Source of the DNA: Pyropia yezoensis
Lineage: Eukaryota; Rhodophyta; Bangiophyceae; Bangiales; Bangiaceae
NCBI GenBank assembly: GCA_009829735.1
Contig: CM020620.1
Span: 27,808,951-27,872,950, forward strand
Reading direction: 5' to 3'
Length of the DNA: 64,000 nucleotides
Shown: piece after piece, positions 52,701-63,649 of the stretch
Layout: each line of letters begins with the position of its first letter
Position numbering within the stretch: the stretch's first letter is position 1
Notes under the pieces: model-generated
What the model was told of the DNA's origin: nothing
What the model saw: the letters and a program-made list of their open reading frames with translations, nothing else
Database searches by the model: none
Position numbers and translations under genes: made by a program

Positions 52701-53097
52701 ACAAGCCTCGACATAAAGAGAATCGCGGTGCCGACGTGACGAGCGGCTGGATGATACGGCTCGATAGCGCGCGACAGACAATCATAGGCATATGACTTAC
52801 GCGGAGAGTAGAGGGCGGCAGAACAAACGCGGCCTCGCGCCGCACCAGGCCGGGACCCGCGTCGTCCAGCGCCTCAGAGCCCAGCGTGAGTAGCGTGGGG
52901 GCCCCGGGGAAAGCGGCAGCTGTCGCCTTGGGGGCACTCAAGCCCCGGGTAGAACCGGCCCCCGCATCAAAACCGTCAAAAGCGTGGGCGCCGGGCCGCG
53001 GACGCGAGACAGATGTGGCACACACACAGCCGCGGCACTGCACAGGAGCTCCTCTCGTGCTCAGTGCCCCCCCCACTGACACTACACCAAGCCCCAT
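49777..53097 (-). CDS. Large P-loop NTPase with nuclease-like C-terminus, Crinkler/RHS-like
   Basis: ATG 53097 opens 1106 codons to TAG 49777-49779; the frame is open 33 codons further from a GTG at 53196. A Walker A-like ASSPGTGKSHLV lies near residue 415 and a Walker B-like TVVVVEELSKV near 540. The C-terminal ~170 residues have FDSIKFLPP and LVAVCKSSKFTGH, a plausible PD-(D/E)xK-type pattern with degenerate acidic residue. N-terminal header, P-loop and REase-like end is the architecture of Crinkler/RHS proteins of eukaryotes, many of which act on nucleic acid or as effectors. It is intact, intronless and GC-rich. A STAND-type ATPase of another class is possible. The family call is tentative. 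Confidence 0.5.
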   Translation of the reverse strand: MGLGVVSVGGALSTRGAPVQCRGCVCATSVSRPRPGAHAFDGFDAGAGSTRGLSAPKATAAAFPGAPTLLTLGSEALDDAGPGLVRREAAFVLPPSTLRVSHMPMIVCRALSSRIIQPLVTSAPRFSLCRGLSLRSRFCCDVVRRPPGGAPERLPLSMRVEQEPPPDGVKLLKDRVAAPTDGHLRDFWDSSCDLLRALSDVVESEAVLIDAVSGHANWGQCVNDNNLLSGDLAWWLKIVEAEVASLPGRCAEGVAPVSQAIVLLRAFQSILKTMVRSLGVARGRATSTLRESSTHPELRKRLLDVRGFFSSCINDVELLGPSVNRTIEQLVALFNKNFPVVASLRPDWRLPAGSHRSPGSVLALVPARDEACRIRRDAEVVQVLTHLYDVAPKRVASVVASSPGTGKSHLVWDLEEALQFLDDPRLAAASTRVGQSSWQDVVEKLREWRVCVITFNSSSEWGSLDKLMMQTFAADPQAIFLPFYLRVLWYLRCGDAVTWNQFVPVVAERLENGPATVGAVISEAQAALREQPTVVVVEELSKVTGYCMETPGASPADSLWSPLDSTGEVAVPVQQPLLDVYRHEVCAMAGMSEKTVVLFTSPSFGLIYAEVKGYLTGAQQTAYGAELAGMASSGIRAEEENTRLSSPFSNRPFSPFFVLSAVELGFLDLDDLAETYFLPLFDDRFAIRMSLPYQGSHMLSSALSARAMSRLSGGHPRSAAFLRQILQRAPPGPVWSSVVEPAVGRLVQVDALTTTVNVMLDVPVIIIAAVHPCTVQSQLPILTGTRVSDPCATWDDLLASNTLTAAVKDDVGSLENMCMPPLYLLALLKRWMETKSGMRVRSASKELFCELNGILEALQQVCGASVTKGSADKVWEYVTMFADVALTRVRAAGLSWCTASPSISLPFDYTKVTLRQLYPGTLAYYIDGERPLLESMLYNATKSVIVNEEEANNSMRSVLQRPVAELLSTMYKCQPQQCGFDSIKFLPPAGCSEQRSRDELVAVCKSSKFTGHASVLLNLEEHVRKGLTKLKKAFGSKWEEWSDRVVLVVETNHPRADTPEKLLSVEESAKVIIITVDDHLAVYGRAISGFMADGPSLYGATLEVVE

Positions 53098-55919
53098 CGT
53101 GCGTCGACTGCAGCTGGAAACAGAAGCGTCGGTAGCGGCGTCGAGGGCACTGGCATGGACGGAGATGGTCACGGCCGCTGCATTGCACGGCTCCACATTG
53201 AAGGACCGTCGATTCGGCGGCGAGATGCGTTGCCTCCACGGCTAGACTGATGTGTTTCCCAGCCAGCATTGAGCTAGTATATTTGAGGATCTCAAACACA
53301 TCGAAAAAAAAACAACTCAGTGTGGGAAGGTGGGGGGCTGGTGTGGGCTGTGTGGGCTTCACGTAGATGATTGTGGGGGTATGGTTTGGGGGCGGGTTGG
53401 GTGAGCGTCATGAAATTGATGCTTGGTGGACCCATTTCCGTATGTACTGGCACACCGGTCAATGACTCCGCTGTTTTCGCTCTTTCGATCCGGTCGAAGA
53501 ATATCCGTCAGACCCCAAATACAATGTAACAACAATGACCCTCTATAAGAACTATACTGTAAATTTCATTGCAATACCACGGGCCTGCATCGATCGTCGG
53601 AAGGACGTCGAACGCGGTTGCATTCCTTGAGGTCCGCCGTCCCCGACTCGTCTGGGTCGTGGAGGTCGTGGCGGCGGGGGCGGCTCGGCGTGGATGGTAG
53701 ATGGCGGGTTGCAGCGGCGACGACATCAGCGCTGGGCCGCCCAGCTGCGACTCCCTACGCCAGCGGCGGGATGGCGATTGCGCAAGGCGGCGCATGGCGA
53801 CAGTGGTGACGGCGGTCGGGGGCGGCGCCGCTGCGGTTGCGGCCGGCTTGGTGCTAACCGCCGTGGACGGGCTTGCGGCGGCTGGTTGTGGGGGTGGTCA
53901 TATCGCAGCTGTGGGGGGGGGAGGGGGTGATGCTTGGCGGCGGAAGGCGCGCCCCTTCCGTCACCCCCCCACACCCACCGATGCCGCCGCCGCGGGGTCT
54001 CAGGCCATGGCCTGACGAAGAGAGAGAACGGGCCAGTGGCAGGCCGTTATGTTCACTATCCCGGAACGATGGCGCGTGACGGAAGCGGTGTCGGGTGGCC
54101 GGGGCACGCGGGGGAGATGCGCAATCTGGTCGCAGACAAGGTCGAAATCGTCACGAAGTAGAGCGATCGTCAAGGGAGCGTTGCGCTCCATGGGTGATCG
54201 TACGGCATGTAGCCCGCGCTGCAACCTCCAATATTGCCCAATCGCATGCAATCGTCGTGACACGCTTCGTCGTATCCGATCAACTGTGGATCAAATGTGT
54301 CCGTCTGGATCGCTCCAAGGCTCGTGCACTCTACCTGAAGGGGTCAATTCAGTCGTCACCGGAGGCCAGAAGGGGGAGATCTGGGGGAGATCTTGTGGAC
54401 ACCTCTTTATGGTGGACCGCAACACTGGCAGACACTGGGCAGGAACGGCAATGAACGGCTGCGCAGCCCCCGCGTGTACGACCCTCGTCTGCCACGAGGC
54501 ACCCCGTTGCCGATCGCCTCAGTCGCGGGGGCTGTGCAAAACAGGCTGACCGTGCGGCGTGCACACGGGGAAAGCGTGGCACGCGGAGAGGGCCACCCGG
54601 CACTTGAATGGGAATGTGTGGCGCTGCGAGAGGGGACGATGCCGCCGTCCAGCGGCGCATGACAATAGGGGGGGAGCACATGCTCGTTAGGACGGTCTGG
54701 CACGGAGCACTTTCCCCGCCCGGTGCCGAGCGCGCCTGCGCCGGGGCCGCATGGACCGCCCAAGCTGCCACACCGTGCCCACCTGTGCACTCTCCCACAC
54801 CGGTGCAAGCGCATCCGCATCCCCTTGCAGCGCGCAGCGCCACCCCGCCCCCCTGCATCGCTGCCCAAGCAATCGAGACGCGTAGTCTTCGTGGCGGACA
54901 CCCCTCTGGTGTGTGCGCCTTGCCGTCCCCCTAGAGTCCTTGCCAGGATCGTGTGAGCGGACTGTGTGATCGGGGCCCCTTCGCCGTCTGCCTTCCCAGC
55001 GTGCATGCCCAGGGACCGCCCACCCCCTCCATCCCCCCCTCTCTCCACCCCAGACAAACACAAGCTGCGAGCGCCATTCCCCCCCCCGCCTGTCCTCCAG
55101 GCGTGAAAGCTCTGGTACCGCACACCCCCTCCTACTGTTCCACCCCTCCCAGTTGTGGGCTGGAAGCGACGCTCCCTCGCACTCTTTTTGCCAAACGTGC
55201 GTGCTTTGAGCCCGCACCTCCTTTGACTCCCCCCACCCCCCTCCCAGCAGGGGGGGGGGGTGTAGGGGGAGCCGGAGGCCGGCGCGTCTGCGCACACAGC
55301 GTGCGCACACAGCGAGCCCCGCGTGAGGCCCACCCCGACTTTCTGCCGGCCGGGCGTTCTCTGGGACAGTCTACCCATCCCACCCCCCCTCCCACCCCAA
55401 TTTATGTATACCCCGCGACGCCCCCCCCCCCTCCCGCCCGAGTCAGGGCGAGGATCGTCCTCACAGAGGCCAAGATGGAGGGTGTCGGGCCTTGCCGTGC
55501 TTCATGCTTTTCCATGACGATAGCAGGTCGGGTGTGTGGACTGTCAATCACGATTGGGGGTCGCATGTCACTGATCAAAAAACGTGCGGTCCAGCGTGGT
55601 AGATTTTTCGTTCGTCCAATCAGAGGCCGCTCCTTGCAGACCTGCAGCTGGCTGCGCCACAGCCATGCTCCCCGCGCTCCCCTCTCTCGGCGTGCCTGCG
55701 TCGCCTTGCAGGCTTTCCAGGGCGGTTGCTGGCGTGCCCCTCGCGTGGGGGGACGCGGACTCGGACGACTTTCCCCCCCAACCAGCGCTCGGGTCGCATC
55801 TCCGTCCACCCGCTTCGTCGCGGTTCGACCACCACGCGCACTAATTCGCTCACAACAGCTCCATGCCCCCCCTGTCGCATGCGCATTGACTCCCCGCTCC
55901 CCAGGCGCAACTACGTGTG
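53098..55919. other. Long GC-rich region without a recognised gene
   Basis: Apart from the 5' flank of the P-loop gene, this 2.8 kb has Gly/Pro/Arg-coding frames on both strands and poly-G/C runs (for example 55247-55260). None resembles a known family and none has a codon pattern clearly better than its opposite strand. I see no RNA gene. Confidence 0.5.
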
Positions 55920-56060
55920 AAGCTCTCTTTACACGGTACAACCTTGGAGACGGGTAGACTTTTTTCCTGGTCCCTGTCACCAGGGTGCCTGGGCGCGTCG
56001 CTGCTTCGGCGCGTCGCTGCCCTCTGGCGGACCGCAACGAGCCTGTCACCTACTGCCTGC

Positions 56061-56372
56061 CCCGTCCTTGTTCCGTCTGTGGCCCGGTGTGGCCTGCGCG
56101 GCCGCTGCCTGGGCGCATTGCTACGTGCTGGTGGACAGCAACGCCCCTACCAGCCCCCGTATACCCCGTCCCTGTGCCGTTAGTGGCGGAGTGTGGCGCG
56201 CGCCGCCACTGTCTGGGAGCATTTTTACGTGCTGGCGGATCGCGACGACCCAGCCAGCCCCGTCTACCGCGTCCTTGTGCCGTCTGTGGCGCGGTGTGAC
56301 GCGCGCAACCGCTCCCTGTGCACATTGCTGCCTGCTGGCGGGCCACCACGACCAGCGACACCCCAATTCCAC
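56061..56372. repeat. 103-104-bp minisatellite, three units
   Basis: Unit starts are 56061, 56165 and 56268. Each has GTCCxTGTxCCGT, TGTGGC, a CGCCxCTGxCTGGG-like middle and GTGCTGGCGGA. A diverged fourth partial unit may precede it at 55984. Identity between units is moderate (about 75-80% by eye). Confidence 0.65.
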
Positions 56373-56467
56373 TCCCTGTGGCGCAGCTGAGGCGTGTTTT
56401 TGCGTTGGCAGCTGGGTTTATCGCTCTCTAGGTGCGTCTGTTTCTGGGCCCGTCGCCAGGCGGTTGG

Positions 56468-56474
56468 CTATAAA
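56468..56474 (+). promoter_or_regulatory. TATAAAA box candidate
   Basis: GGCTATAAAAGCGCC stands in GC-rich DNA, 12 bp before an ATG. Transcription would start ~30 bp downstream, so the following ORF is more likely to use the ATG at 56795. Confidence 0.35.
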
Positions 56475-56794
56475 AGCGCCATGGTGAGGCCGACAAGTCC
56501 CATCCGTCGTCTGCGTCCTCGTCGGCACCGAAGCCCGCGCCGCCTGTGCGCCCATTGCCGGCGGTCGCGCCTTGCGAGGGAGGATCATTCTTTGTGCCCC
56601 TCCACTTTCCCGTGTCCTTTGCGCGCGCCCTTGCCTGGTAAAGAGGCGGCGCGGGGCGGAGCGCCGCATCTATCACCCCCAGGACTGGCGCCTGTTGGGA
56701 TCCCTGCAACAAAACCTGTGGCAACGCGCGGCGAGCCGGTTTCATTGCAGCCGCCTGCAGCGACACGACCTCTTCCAGACCGTTTCCTACCGCG

Positions 56795-57246
56795 ATGTCC
56801 TCGAACGGGGCCAACGAGCGGGGGGGGGCGTCACGTGACGAGCCCACAGACTCGTCCCCCTCCCCCCGTGGCGTCATTCTCGCCCGGCGCCGTCATTCCC
56901 GAGCAGGATCGCGCGGATCGGCCGCCATCAAGGAGATGGCCGTCCCGTTGGGCGTGCGACCAAGACCGTCCGGCGCCGAGCCTGTCCGGGTCTGCGGCAC
57001 CAGCGGCGCCAGAGCAGACTACCTCGCCGGGCTCCGCGCCGGTGTCGACGGCTCTGTCGCCGCGCGGAGCGCCCGCGAGCAACGAGCCACCCTCCTCAAC
57101 CGCCACGGAGCCGACGACGACGACGCGTCAACCATTGCCGCAGCCGCCGCTGAGCTCGTCTTTTTGGAGCGGACCCCCGGGGGGACGGCCGAGCCCTCCG
57201 CCGCAAGACAGGCCGGACGAGACGCGGACACGATCGTGGCCGTCAA
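56795..57246 (+). CDS. Unidentified ORF interrupted by a B-type LTR
   Basis: ATG 56795 (MSSNGANERGGASRDE) opens ~150 codons rich in Arg, Ala and Ser before the LTR at 57247 takes over the frame. It could be the N-terminus of a gag-like or host protein cut by insertion. No domain is recognisable, and an overlapping frame from 56480 is equally long. Weak support. Confidence 0.2.
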
Positions 57247-57716
57247 TGTGGCAAAAACCACTCGCACACGCGACACCCAAGTTGGGGCGGTGCACAAGGG
57301 ATGCCTCCCGTGTCGGGGGAACCGGAAGAAGTGCGAGTCGCACACACTCTATCCCTGTTGTGGGGCGATCCCCCCGCTGACAAACAAGAAGATGGTGTGT
57401 GGGCCAACAGTTTCTTGGTCGGGACGGGGAAGCGAGGCCAAGCCCCGCTGTCCTTCCCCTTATCCCCCCAGGGTCCCCCCAGAATCTTGCCACTCAGAAT
57501 CTCCCACCCCAGCACCTGCCCACCGGGCCACACGCAATTTCAAGACGATAAAATGCAGAAAACCCTCAAGTCCAAGTTGGATTTACTACTAAGCTAACTA
57601 TCCGAAACTTAGGGAATATGGACCCAAATGCAGGGGGAGGAACGGGTCAGGCTAGTGGCCTGCGGCCCCTTGCATGGCACGTGTTGCCCCCCTACTTGGG
57701 GGTCAATACTGCCACA
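57247..57716 (-). repeat. Isolated B-family LTR
   Basis: The 470-bp LTR has TGTGGCA/TGCCACA ends. No B interior is adjacent on either side. The flanks (GTCAA and GCTGC) do not form a target duplication, so it is not a simple solo LTR; one flank may have been rearranged. Confidence 0.9.
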
Positions 57717-58479
57717 GCTGCCGCACCGCCACACCATCCTCACACCGCGCGGCGCGCGGAAGTCGGCGGCGACGGATGGCGGCGGCAGCCACGGCGTCGG
57801 GGGCGGTGGCGGGTGCGGGGAGCGTGGTGCGGGCGGTGTCGGCGTGAAGGGCGGCGGATGTGCGGACCTCGGCGAGCGCTTTGTGCGGGGGGGGTGGGGT
57901 GGTTGGCGGGGGGGGGGGGGTGACGCTCTCGCTGTGGTTGTCGCCGGCCCCTGCGATGGGCACGACCCCCTCCGCGCCAAGGAGGGGGTCGGCGCCGACG
58001 TGGCTGGGGGCTGGGGCCGGCGGCTCGTGGCCGCTGTCGTCCCCCAGCCCAGCACGACGAGGTTGTCGTCAGCGGCGAGCGGGCGACGACGACGGCGGCG
58101 CGCGGCGGCTAGGCGAAAACGGTCGGTGGCGGCCGTCTCGGCCTGGGGGGCGGTGGCAGGTGCGAGGGGCGTGGTGCGGGCGGTGTCGGCGCCAAGGGCG
58201 GTGGATGTGTGGGCCTCGGCGGGCACGTATCGGGTCTCTAGGGGCAGGTGAGCTTTTGTGTGTTGGAGGGTTCGGCAGGCTGTAGGAATGGCTCTTCGTT
58301 GCGTCGGTGGTGGTCCCGAAGGAGGTGTGGCTGAGGCTGGTGGGGGGTGCGCTTTTGTAGCTGTGAAAGGATTTTCTGTCCAGCTAAGCGGTGTCTGGCT
58401 AGGTGCTGACGGCGCCTGCGGTGTAGTGTGGCCTTTTTTCTTTCGCGTCAGGCAGGCCGTTAGCGTGGAGGGTACTGAT
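57717..58479. repeat. GC-rich spacer with a ~78-bp direct repeat
   Basis: 57801-57878 and 58147-58224 are ~85% identical by eye (GGTGGCxGGTGC, GGTGCGGGCGGTGTCGGCG, GGATGTG). The rest is a G-rich low-complexity stretch. No gene recognised. Confidence 0.5.
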
Positions 58480-58946
58480 TGTGGCAAAATCCGCTCACAG
58501 TAACCTCCACCAAGTTGGTGGCGACGGTGAGGGTGCCTCACGTGACGTTGAGAGCCGGAAGAAGTGCAAGCCGCACCCACGCTATCTCTGTTGTGGGGCA
58601 AACCCCCCACGAGTAGACGAAAAGATGGTGCGTGGGCCAACAGTTTCTTGGTCGGGACGGGGAAGCGAGGCCAAGCCCCGCTGTCCCTTCCCTTATCCCC
58701 CCAGGGTCCCCTCAGAATGTCGGTACTCAGAATCTCCCACCCCAGCACCTGCCCACCGGGCCACACGCAATTTCAAGACGATAAAATGCAGAAAACCCTC
58801 AAGTCCAAGTTGGACTTACTACTATGCTAATTGTCCCTAACTTCGAAAGTATGGACCCAAATGCATGGGGAGAAACGTGTCAGACTAGCTGCCTGCCGTC
58901 CGTTGTATGGCACATGTTGCCCCCTACCTGGGTCAATACTGCCACA
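58480..58946 (-). repeat. Element D left (3') LTR, diverged B family
   Basis: The 467-bp LTR aligns with B LTRs with scattered differences and begins TGTGGCA, ends TGCCACA. It is followed by the polypurine tract in reverse (58947-58960), as in B. Confidence 0.88.
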
Positions 58947-58960
58947 CTCCCCTCTCCTCA

Positions 58961-59292
58961 GTTCCGACCGACCCGGTCGGCCCCGAGAAGGGGTTTAAGA
59001 GCGCGTGTTGCATTTGCTGGGGGCGTAACTCGCTGTCCCCCTGTACGCCACGTCGACGTTGAGGCGGTCACGTTGACCGCCCCTCTCCTCAAGCTTGCCC
59101 GCTTGGCAGCTTACACTCACCTTACCACCACTTCCCACCTCCTCCACGACCACTCATCTGCTCCATCTCACCTAAAGCCACCCCTTGCTGGGGAGGCCCC
59201 CGGTCCACCCTCGATCCGGGTCCGCCTCAACTCGAGGTGGACCTCGGAAAGCTTTGACCGAGTTGACTCCCCCTAACTTAGGGAGAGGCATC
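58961..59292. other. Element D spacer before the extra ORF
   Basis: This corresponds to 19397-19724 of B. It retains the second polypurine-like tract at ~59079-59092 (CCCCTCTCCTCAA). No other feature. Confidence 0.5.
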
Positions 59293-61232
59293 GTGAGTGC
59301 GGGGTCGGAGTCCGAATCCCGGGACGAGCGGATGGAGGATACGCCCCGCGTCGTAGCACCCGTCGGAACTTCCGGCGAGGGCTCCGCGGCTGCCCCGGGG
59401 GATGGAATGCCTGCGTCACCCGACTTTGATTTGGCGGTGGGCTCTCCCCCGGAGGTAGGCCCCGTTACTTCACGGGAGGCCTCGGGGAGGTGGTTCCACC
59501 CACCCTTGCCCCTGTCCGACGAGGGCTTGAAGATCATGCGCTGCAGCCGAGTTGGCACAGCGATGGAGCGCATCTGGGGGCGCCTACGGGAGAAGTTCCC
59601 TCGTAGGGTAGGGTTCCCTCCCGACTTCAAGACGGACCAGCTCGCCTTCCTTGACAACGAAGAGGTCGAAGACGTACAGCGGGTCAAGAACATATTAGCC
59701 CACGGTGGAACCACCGCGGGCCCCGGCGACATGCCTACCCTCACCTGGGACGCGGTGCCTACTCGCCCCGCGTACCTATGTTCAACGTACACCCACCTGC
59801 ATCACTTCGATGCACGGAAGGAGAAGGATATCCTGCGAGGTCCCTACTTGGTGACCTCGGCTCGACTTGAGTCTGCGCAACCAGCGCCGGCAAACAAGGA
59901 GTTACTCTATCCCAAGAAGCCCGAGTGGTGGCCTCAAGTTGAGGTCCCCTATGGGTTCCCAGCATTGTTGCCGCAGTTGGTTGATCATTTTGGCTCCGTC
60001 ATGTTGACGACTAGCCCGGACCACTTAGTCTTCGCCATGTAGGCAACACTGTGGCTGCTCGAGGTCATGTCGACCTGGGTAGCATGCTTACAGCGACGCG
60101 GGATGTTGTGGCGCTCGTCACCCCGCCCGCCCCAAGATTTGGAGCAGCTCACCCCTCGGCTAGTTGCTGAGGGGTGCCCGGCGGGCCAGCTCTCTCTACT
60201 TGAGAAGATTCAGAGACTCCACAAACTCATCGAGTGCGAGAGCATCGAGCACAAGTTGCGCCGATCCTCCCACAGGCCCAAGGACGAAGGCTCACTACGT
60301 CAATTCGTCTGGGTCGGTCGTGATATTCACGACGGCCGGGTGGTACTCAAGAAGGGATTTGGAATCGGGGACTTCCCGTATGGCCCGGGAGTGGAGCGCC
60401 ACACTGCGCCGCCTCCAGACAAGATGTCGGTGGCGGGCGTAGCTACGCACCTAAAGTACCTGGCGCAAGGCACGGCAGTGGTCCCAACTCGAGGTCGCGG
60501 CTACCCTGGAGCTCCGCCTACTCGGCGTCTCCCTTCTCTTCCTTCCGTCCCGCTCCAGCCGCACGGGGATATCCCGATTGGCGTTGCGGTCGAGTCATCC
60601 ACGCCTGTTTTCCCCAACTTGGGGGCCACTCTTCTTACGGCCCACCCCAAGTTGGTGTTGCCGACGACGCCCTTGAAGTCGGAGATGCTGATCACCACGT
60701 TGATGCGCACGATATCGTGGATGGCCGGGTCGGCTGCCACCCTCCCAGCGTAGGAGGCTACTCAACTTGAGGAGCGCTCTAGGACAGTCATCTCGACCGC
60801 AACTTGCGAGTCGGTAGCAGAGTTCATGACGGCCGAGGTGGCCCGTATCGGCTTGATCATGCCTTTGTCGGCCGCACCTGGGCGCGGAAAACGTCGGGCG
60901 AGCCGGACCCTCACACCCCCTCGTCGTCGTCGCCGCTACTCACGGCGCTCTCCCTCTGTGTCGAAAGACGAGTTGTCTTCGTCCGCATCGGAGTCATCTA
61001 CTCAATCTGAGACCGAGTCGGTCCGGCGTCTGCGTCGACAACTTGCGCGCAGGACCAAGCAGGTTGACAGCCGTTGTCGTTGTCATACTCGCGACCATGC
61101 TGGTCACGACGGTTCCTACTTGGAACCGCCGGCCCCTACGACTAGTGGGGTCCACCACCAACGTGAGTCTCTCCGTTCCCCTCCACATGAGAGTGAGGGT
61201 TGTGGGAGTGGGGAGTCTGGGATGCGTGCCTA
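59293..61232 (+). pseudogene. Element D extra ORF, two TAG stops
   Basis: It is collinear with the B extra ORF through its whole length and lacks the two B frameshifts. It has TAG at 60040-60042 (after HLVFAM) and at 60751-60753 instead. The position equivalent to the B ATG is GTG 59293; the next shared ATG is 59329 (MEDTP). Conserved blocks between D and B: PKKPEWWPQVEVPYGFPALL, DHFGSVMLT, QRRGMLW, HDGRVVL, HTAPPPDK and the Arg/Ser-rich tail (PPRRRRRYSRRSPSVS). D and B differ at many silent positions, so the protein sequence has probably been under selection. Confidence 0.7.
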
Positions 61233-61309
61233 ATTGGCAGCTGCCTTTAGTTGTGAGAGTGACAGGGTGAGGGTTGTAGTTCAAGCCAGTTTGCATAAAA
61301 CTTCGACTT

Positions 61310-61690
61310 GAAGCACTCTCTTGGCACAGCCACTTATCCTTCCCTCACGCTGGGAGGTCTTCTAACTACTCTCAAGTATGGTCCTTGGAACGATAGCCAA
61401 AAACAACGCACCCTCAAGATGAGCCGGTCAGTATCCTCATCCCAGCCGCGTGGTCGACGAACTTGTCGAACACGTACTCCTGCGGGCCCTGGTTGGCCGC
61501 AGGCAACGAAGGCAAACGCCACGCTTTCAGTGCACGCGCCCAAGTCGGGTCGCCTGCAGGAGGTGGTGCAACTTTCACCACGTCATGTCCGTTTAGTGTG
61601 CGGATCCCATCGTCGCTTTCGATGGTGAACCGCCGCCCATCAGTACGAAGGACGTGGTATGATCCCTTCGTCTGAAACACCAGCTTATGC
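61310..61690 (-). pseudogene. Element D pol C-terminal remnant
   Basis: The minus strand carries the integrase tail and chromodomain end of B-type pol (LVFQTKGSY, TDGRRFTIESDDGIRTLNGHDVVKVAPPPAGDP, QGPQEYVFDKFVDH). A frameshift occurs near 61450. Similarity ends abruptly at ~61683, so the rest of pol, gag and the 5' LTR are lost. Confidence 0.85.
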
Positions 61691-61965
61691 TTTGCTTGCA
61701 TTTGTTTGAAGGTGTAATGTAGCACTCTTTGTTGGAGGGGGGGCGCCACTAGGGCGCGACAGGCCGGGGCGGCGAACGGCGTCTGGAACCTTCCAGGGGG
61801 TACCGGGCGCGGCGGCGGGAGGGACGCGCGCGGGTGCGGCGGACGCACCTGCCCGGGTGGCCCCATATGGGGGCGCCGCCTGGGGCTGCCCCAAGTCACG
61901 CGACCGGCCCCCCACGTCCGTCCTCTCGCGCCCCGGGCTCGGACGCGAGAGGACTACCGGCGGGC
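61691..61965. other. 5' flank of DIRS-like element, hairpin before gag
   Basis: No gene. A 9-bp-stem hairpin CCTCTCGCG/CGCGAGAGG at 61922-61952 lies 13 bp before the gag ATG. The DIRS-like element's left end, not recognised, should lie in this stretch. Confidence 0.4.
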
Positions 61966-63483
61966 ATGGACTTGTCGTCTGACGACGTCCCCGGGTGGCC
62001 CACGCGGTCACGCGGGTCAGTGGTTGGTGCGGCTCGTGGGACCGGTGGCTTGGTGGCCGCGACGGACGAGGAGCTGCAGCGGGAACTCGCGCGGCGTGTG
62101 CACATCAAGTCTCTGTCGGGCGACTCGGGAGAGCACGGGGACGACTACTCGTCGGCGTCGGACGTCACCTCCTGGGCCGCAGGCAGCCCATTGGTGAGGG
62201 CGGTGCACTGGGGGGAGCCGGACGGTCGCCAGGCAACGGCGACCTCGACGGCACCCACTCGGGTCCGCGCGGCTCGGCGTCGTGGAGGAGACGACCCCGC
62301 GGGCTGTGGTGCGGGCGGATCGAGCGGCGACGGTAACCCTCCCCCCCCCCCCCTTCCCCCCCCCCCCCCTCCTCCGGCGCCGCGGGCTAACGACGCACCA
62401 GGCGGCGCCCCCCCCCCCACTTCCCCTCCCTCGCCTCCTGGCGATGGTGCCCCAGGAGGGGCCGGCAGGGAAGGCGGCGGCGGCGGCAATGCAGCTGAGC
62501 TACCATTGGCGCCCCTCCCTCCCGGCGGCCCTCCCGGGGGAGACCCGCCCGGCTCCCCTGACGACGGATGGAGCGACGAGGAGGACCCCAACTCCTTCCT
62601 GCCGCAGCGGGGGCCCATGGAGGACCAGTTCTCCCGCGCCGCGATCGACGCCGTCTACGTCAACCACCCCAGCATCCGCGGGTACAACCTGCCGGCGGGG
62701 ACCGGCACGGGCACCTACAGCATCTACCCGCGGCCATACACCGTCCGCAACGACACCGAGTCCGCCAGCAACTTCCCCGACAACTGCAACACGCACCGGG
62801 AGGCTACCGCGCTCTACACTACCTGCGCGTGGCTCGGCGAGATCAACAACGGCCTGCGCACCCTCGAGAAGCACCTCCGCCACGACGCGATCTCCATGGC
62901 CGACGCCGCCGATCAGGTGGCCACGTAGCGCACCGCCGTCTACCAGCTCTTCTCCTGCACTTCAGCCTCGTATGACATCATCATCCTCCTCCGCAAGGAC
63001 CGCCACTACGCCAACAACCTCTACAGGGACATGTTCCTCCACCGCACGGCGGGGCGGGACTCCCCAGCCGTCGCCCGCTACAACCTCCGGATCGCGGCTG
63101 ACCGCGCCGGCTTTGTTGCCCGCGACCAGGCGCGCGCGGAGGTTTTCGGCCGCCACCACGCGCAAGGCGACGGCGGCGGCCGCGGCGACATGCCGGGCGG
63201 GGGGCGGGGGGGCGGCGGCCACGGCGGCGGTGGTGGTGGTGGCGGCGGCGGCGGCCCGGGCGGTGGCGCAGGAGGTCACCGGGGCGGCGGCCGTGGCCAC
63301 CGCCAAGGACGCGGCAACCAGCCGCAGCCGGCACCGCAACCGCCGCAACCTGCCCAGCGCCCCCCTCGCCAGCTGGGCGGCGGCGGGGCAGCCGGCGGCG
63401 CGGGCGCGGGCGACCAGAACGGCCGCGGCCGCGGCGGTGGCCGCGGTGCGGGGGCTCCTCCCCCGGCTCCTGCCCAAGCCTAG
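61966..63483 (+). pseudogene. DIRS-like element gag with one TAG and a Gly/Arg-rich tail
   Basis: ATG 61966 (MDLSSDDVPGW) opens a frame interrupted by TAG 62926-62928 (DAADQVAT-stop-RTAVYQLF) and then open to TAG 63481-63483. Poly-Pro/Ala linker at 62330-62520 comes from C homopolymers. The folded block (FSRAAIDAVYVNHPSIRGYN, GTGTYSIYPRPY, NLYRDMFLHRTAGRDSPAVARYNLR) is followed by RGG/GGH-type repeats likely to bind RNA. The gag identity rests on the downstream RT and layout; the TAG may be real decay. Family is not certain. Confidence 0.6.
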
Positions 63484-63649
63484 GTGCCGCGGCTCCCCCC
63501 CGTGTGGCCGACCGCACAAGGGGGGTGCTACCTCCTCAGACGGGACGACCGGGTTACGGACCTGGCCGGTCGCCTCCAAATCCCAAGGTCTGCACTCGGC
63601 GGCGGCCGCCAATGCACCTCCGCTCCCCCGCACGGACACGCGCGCCGAC

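Noticed and set aside
54407-55378. Overlapping ~320-codon frames on both strands
   Set aside because: Gly/Arg/Pro-rich on both strands with no domain; open by composition alone.
57247-57716. Classical solo LTR with target duplication
   Set aside because: The flanking pentamers GTCAA and GCTGC do not match.
61922-61952. Hairpin as a terminal repeat of the DIRS-like element
   Set aside because: It is only 9 bp, and no partner can be checked inside the window.
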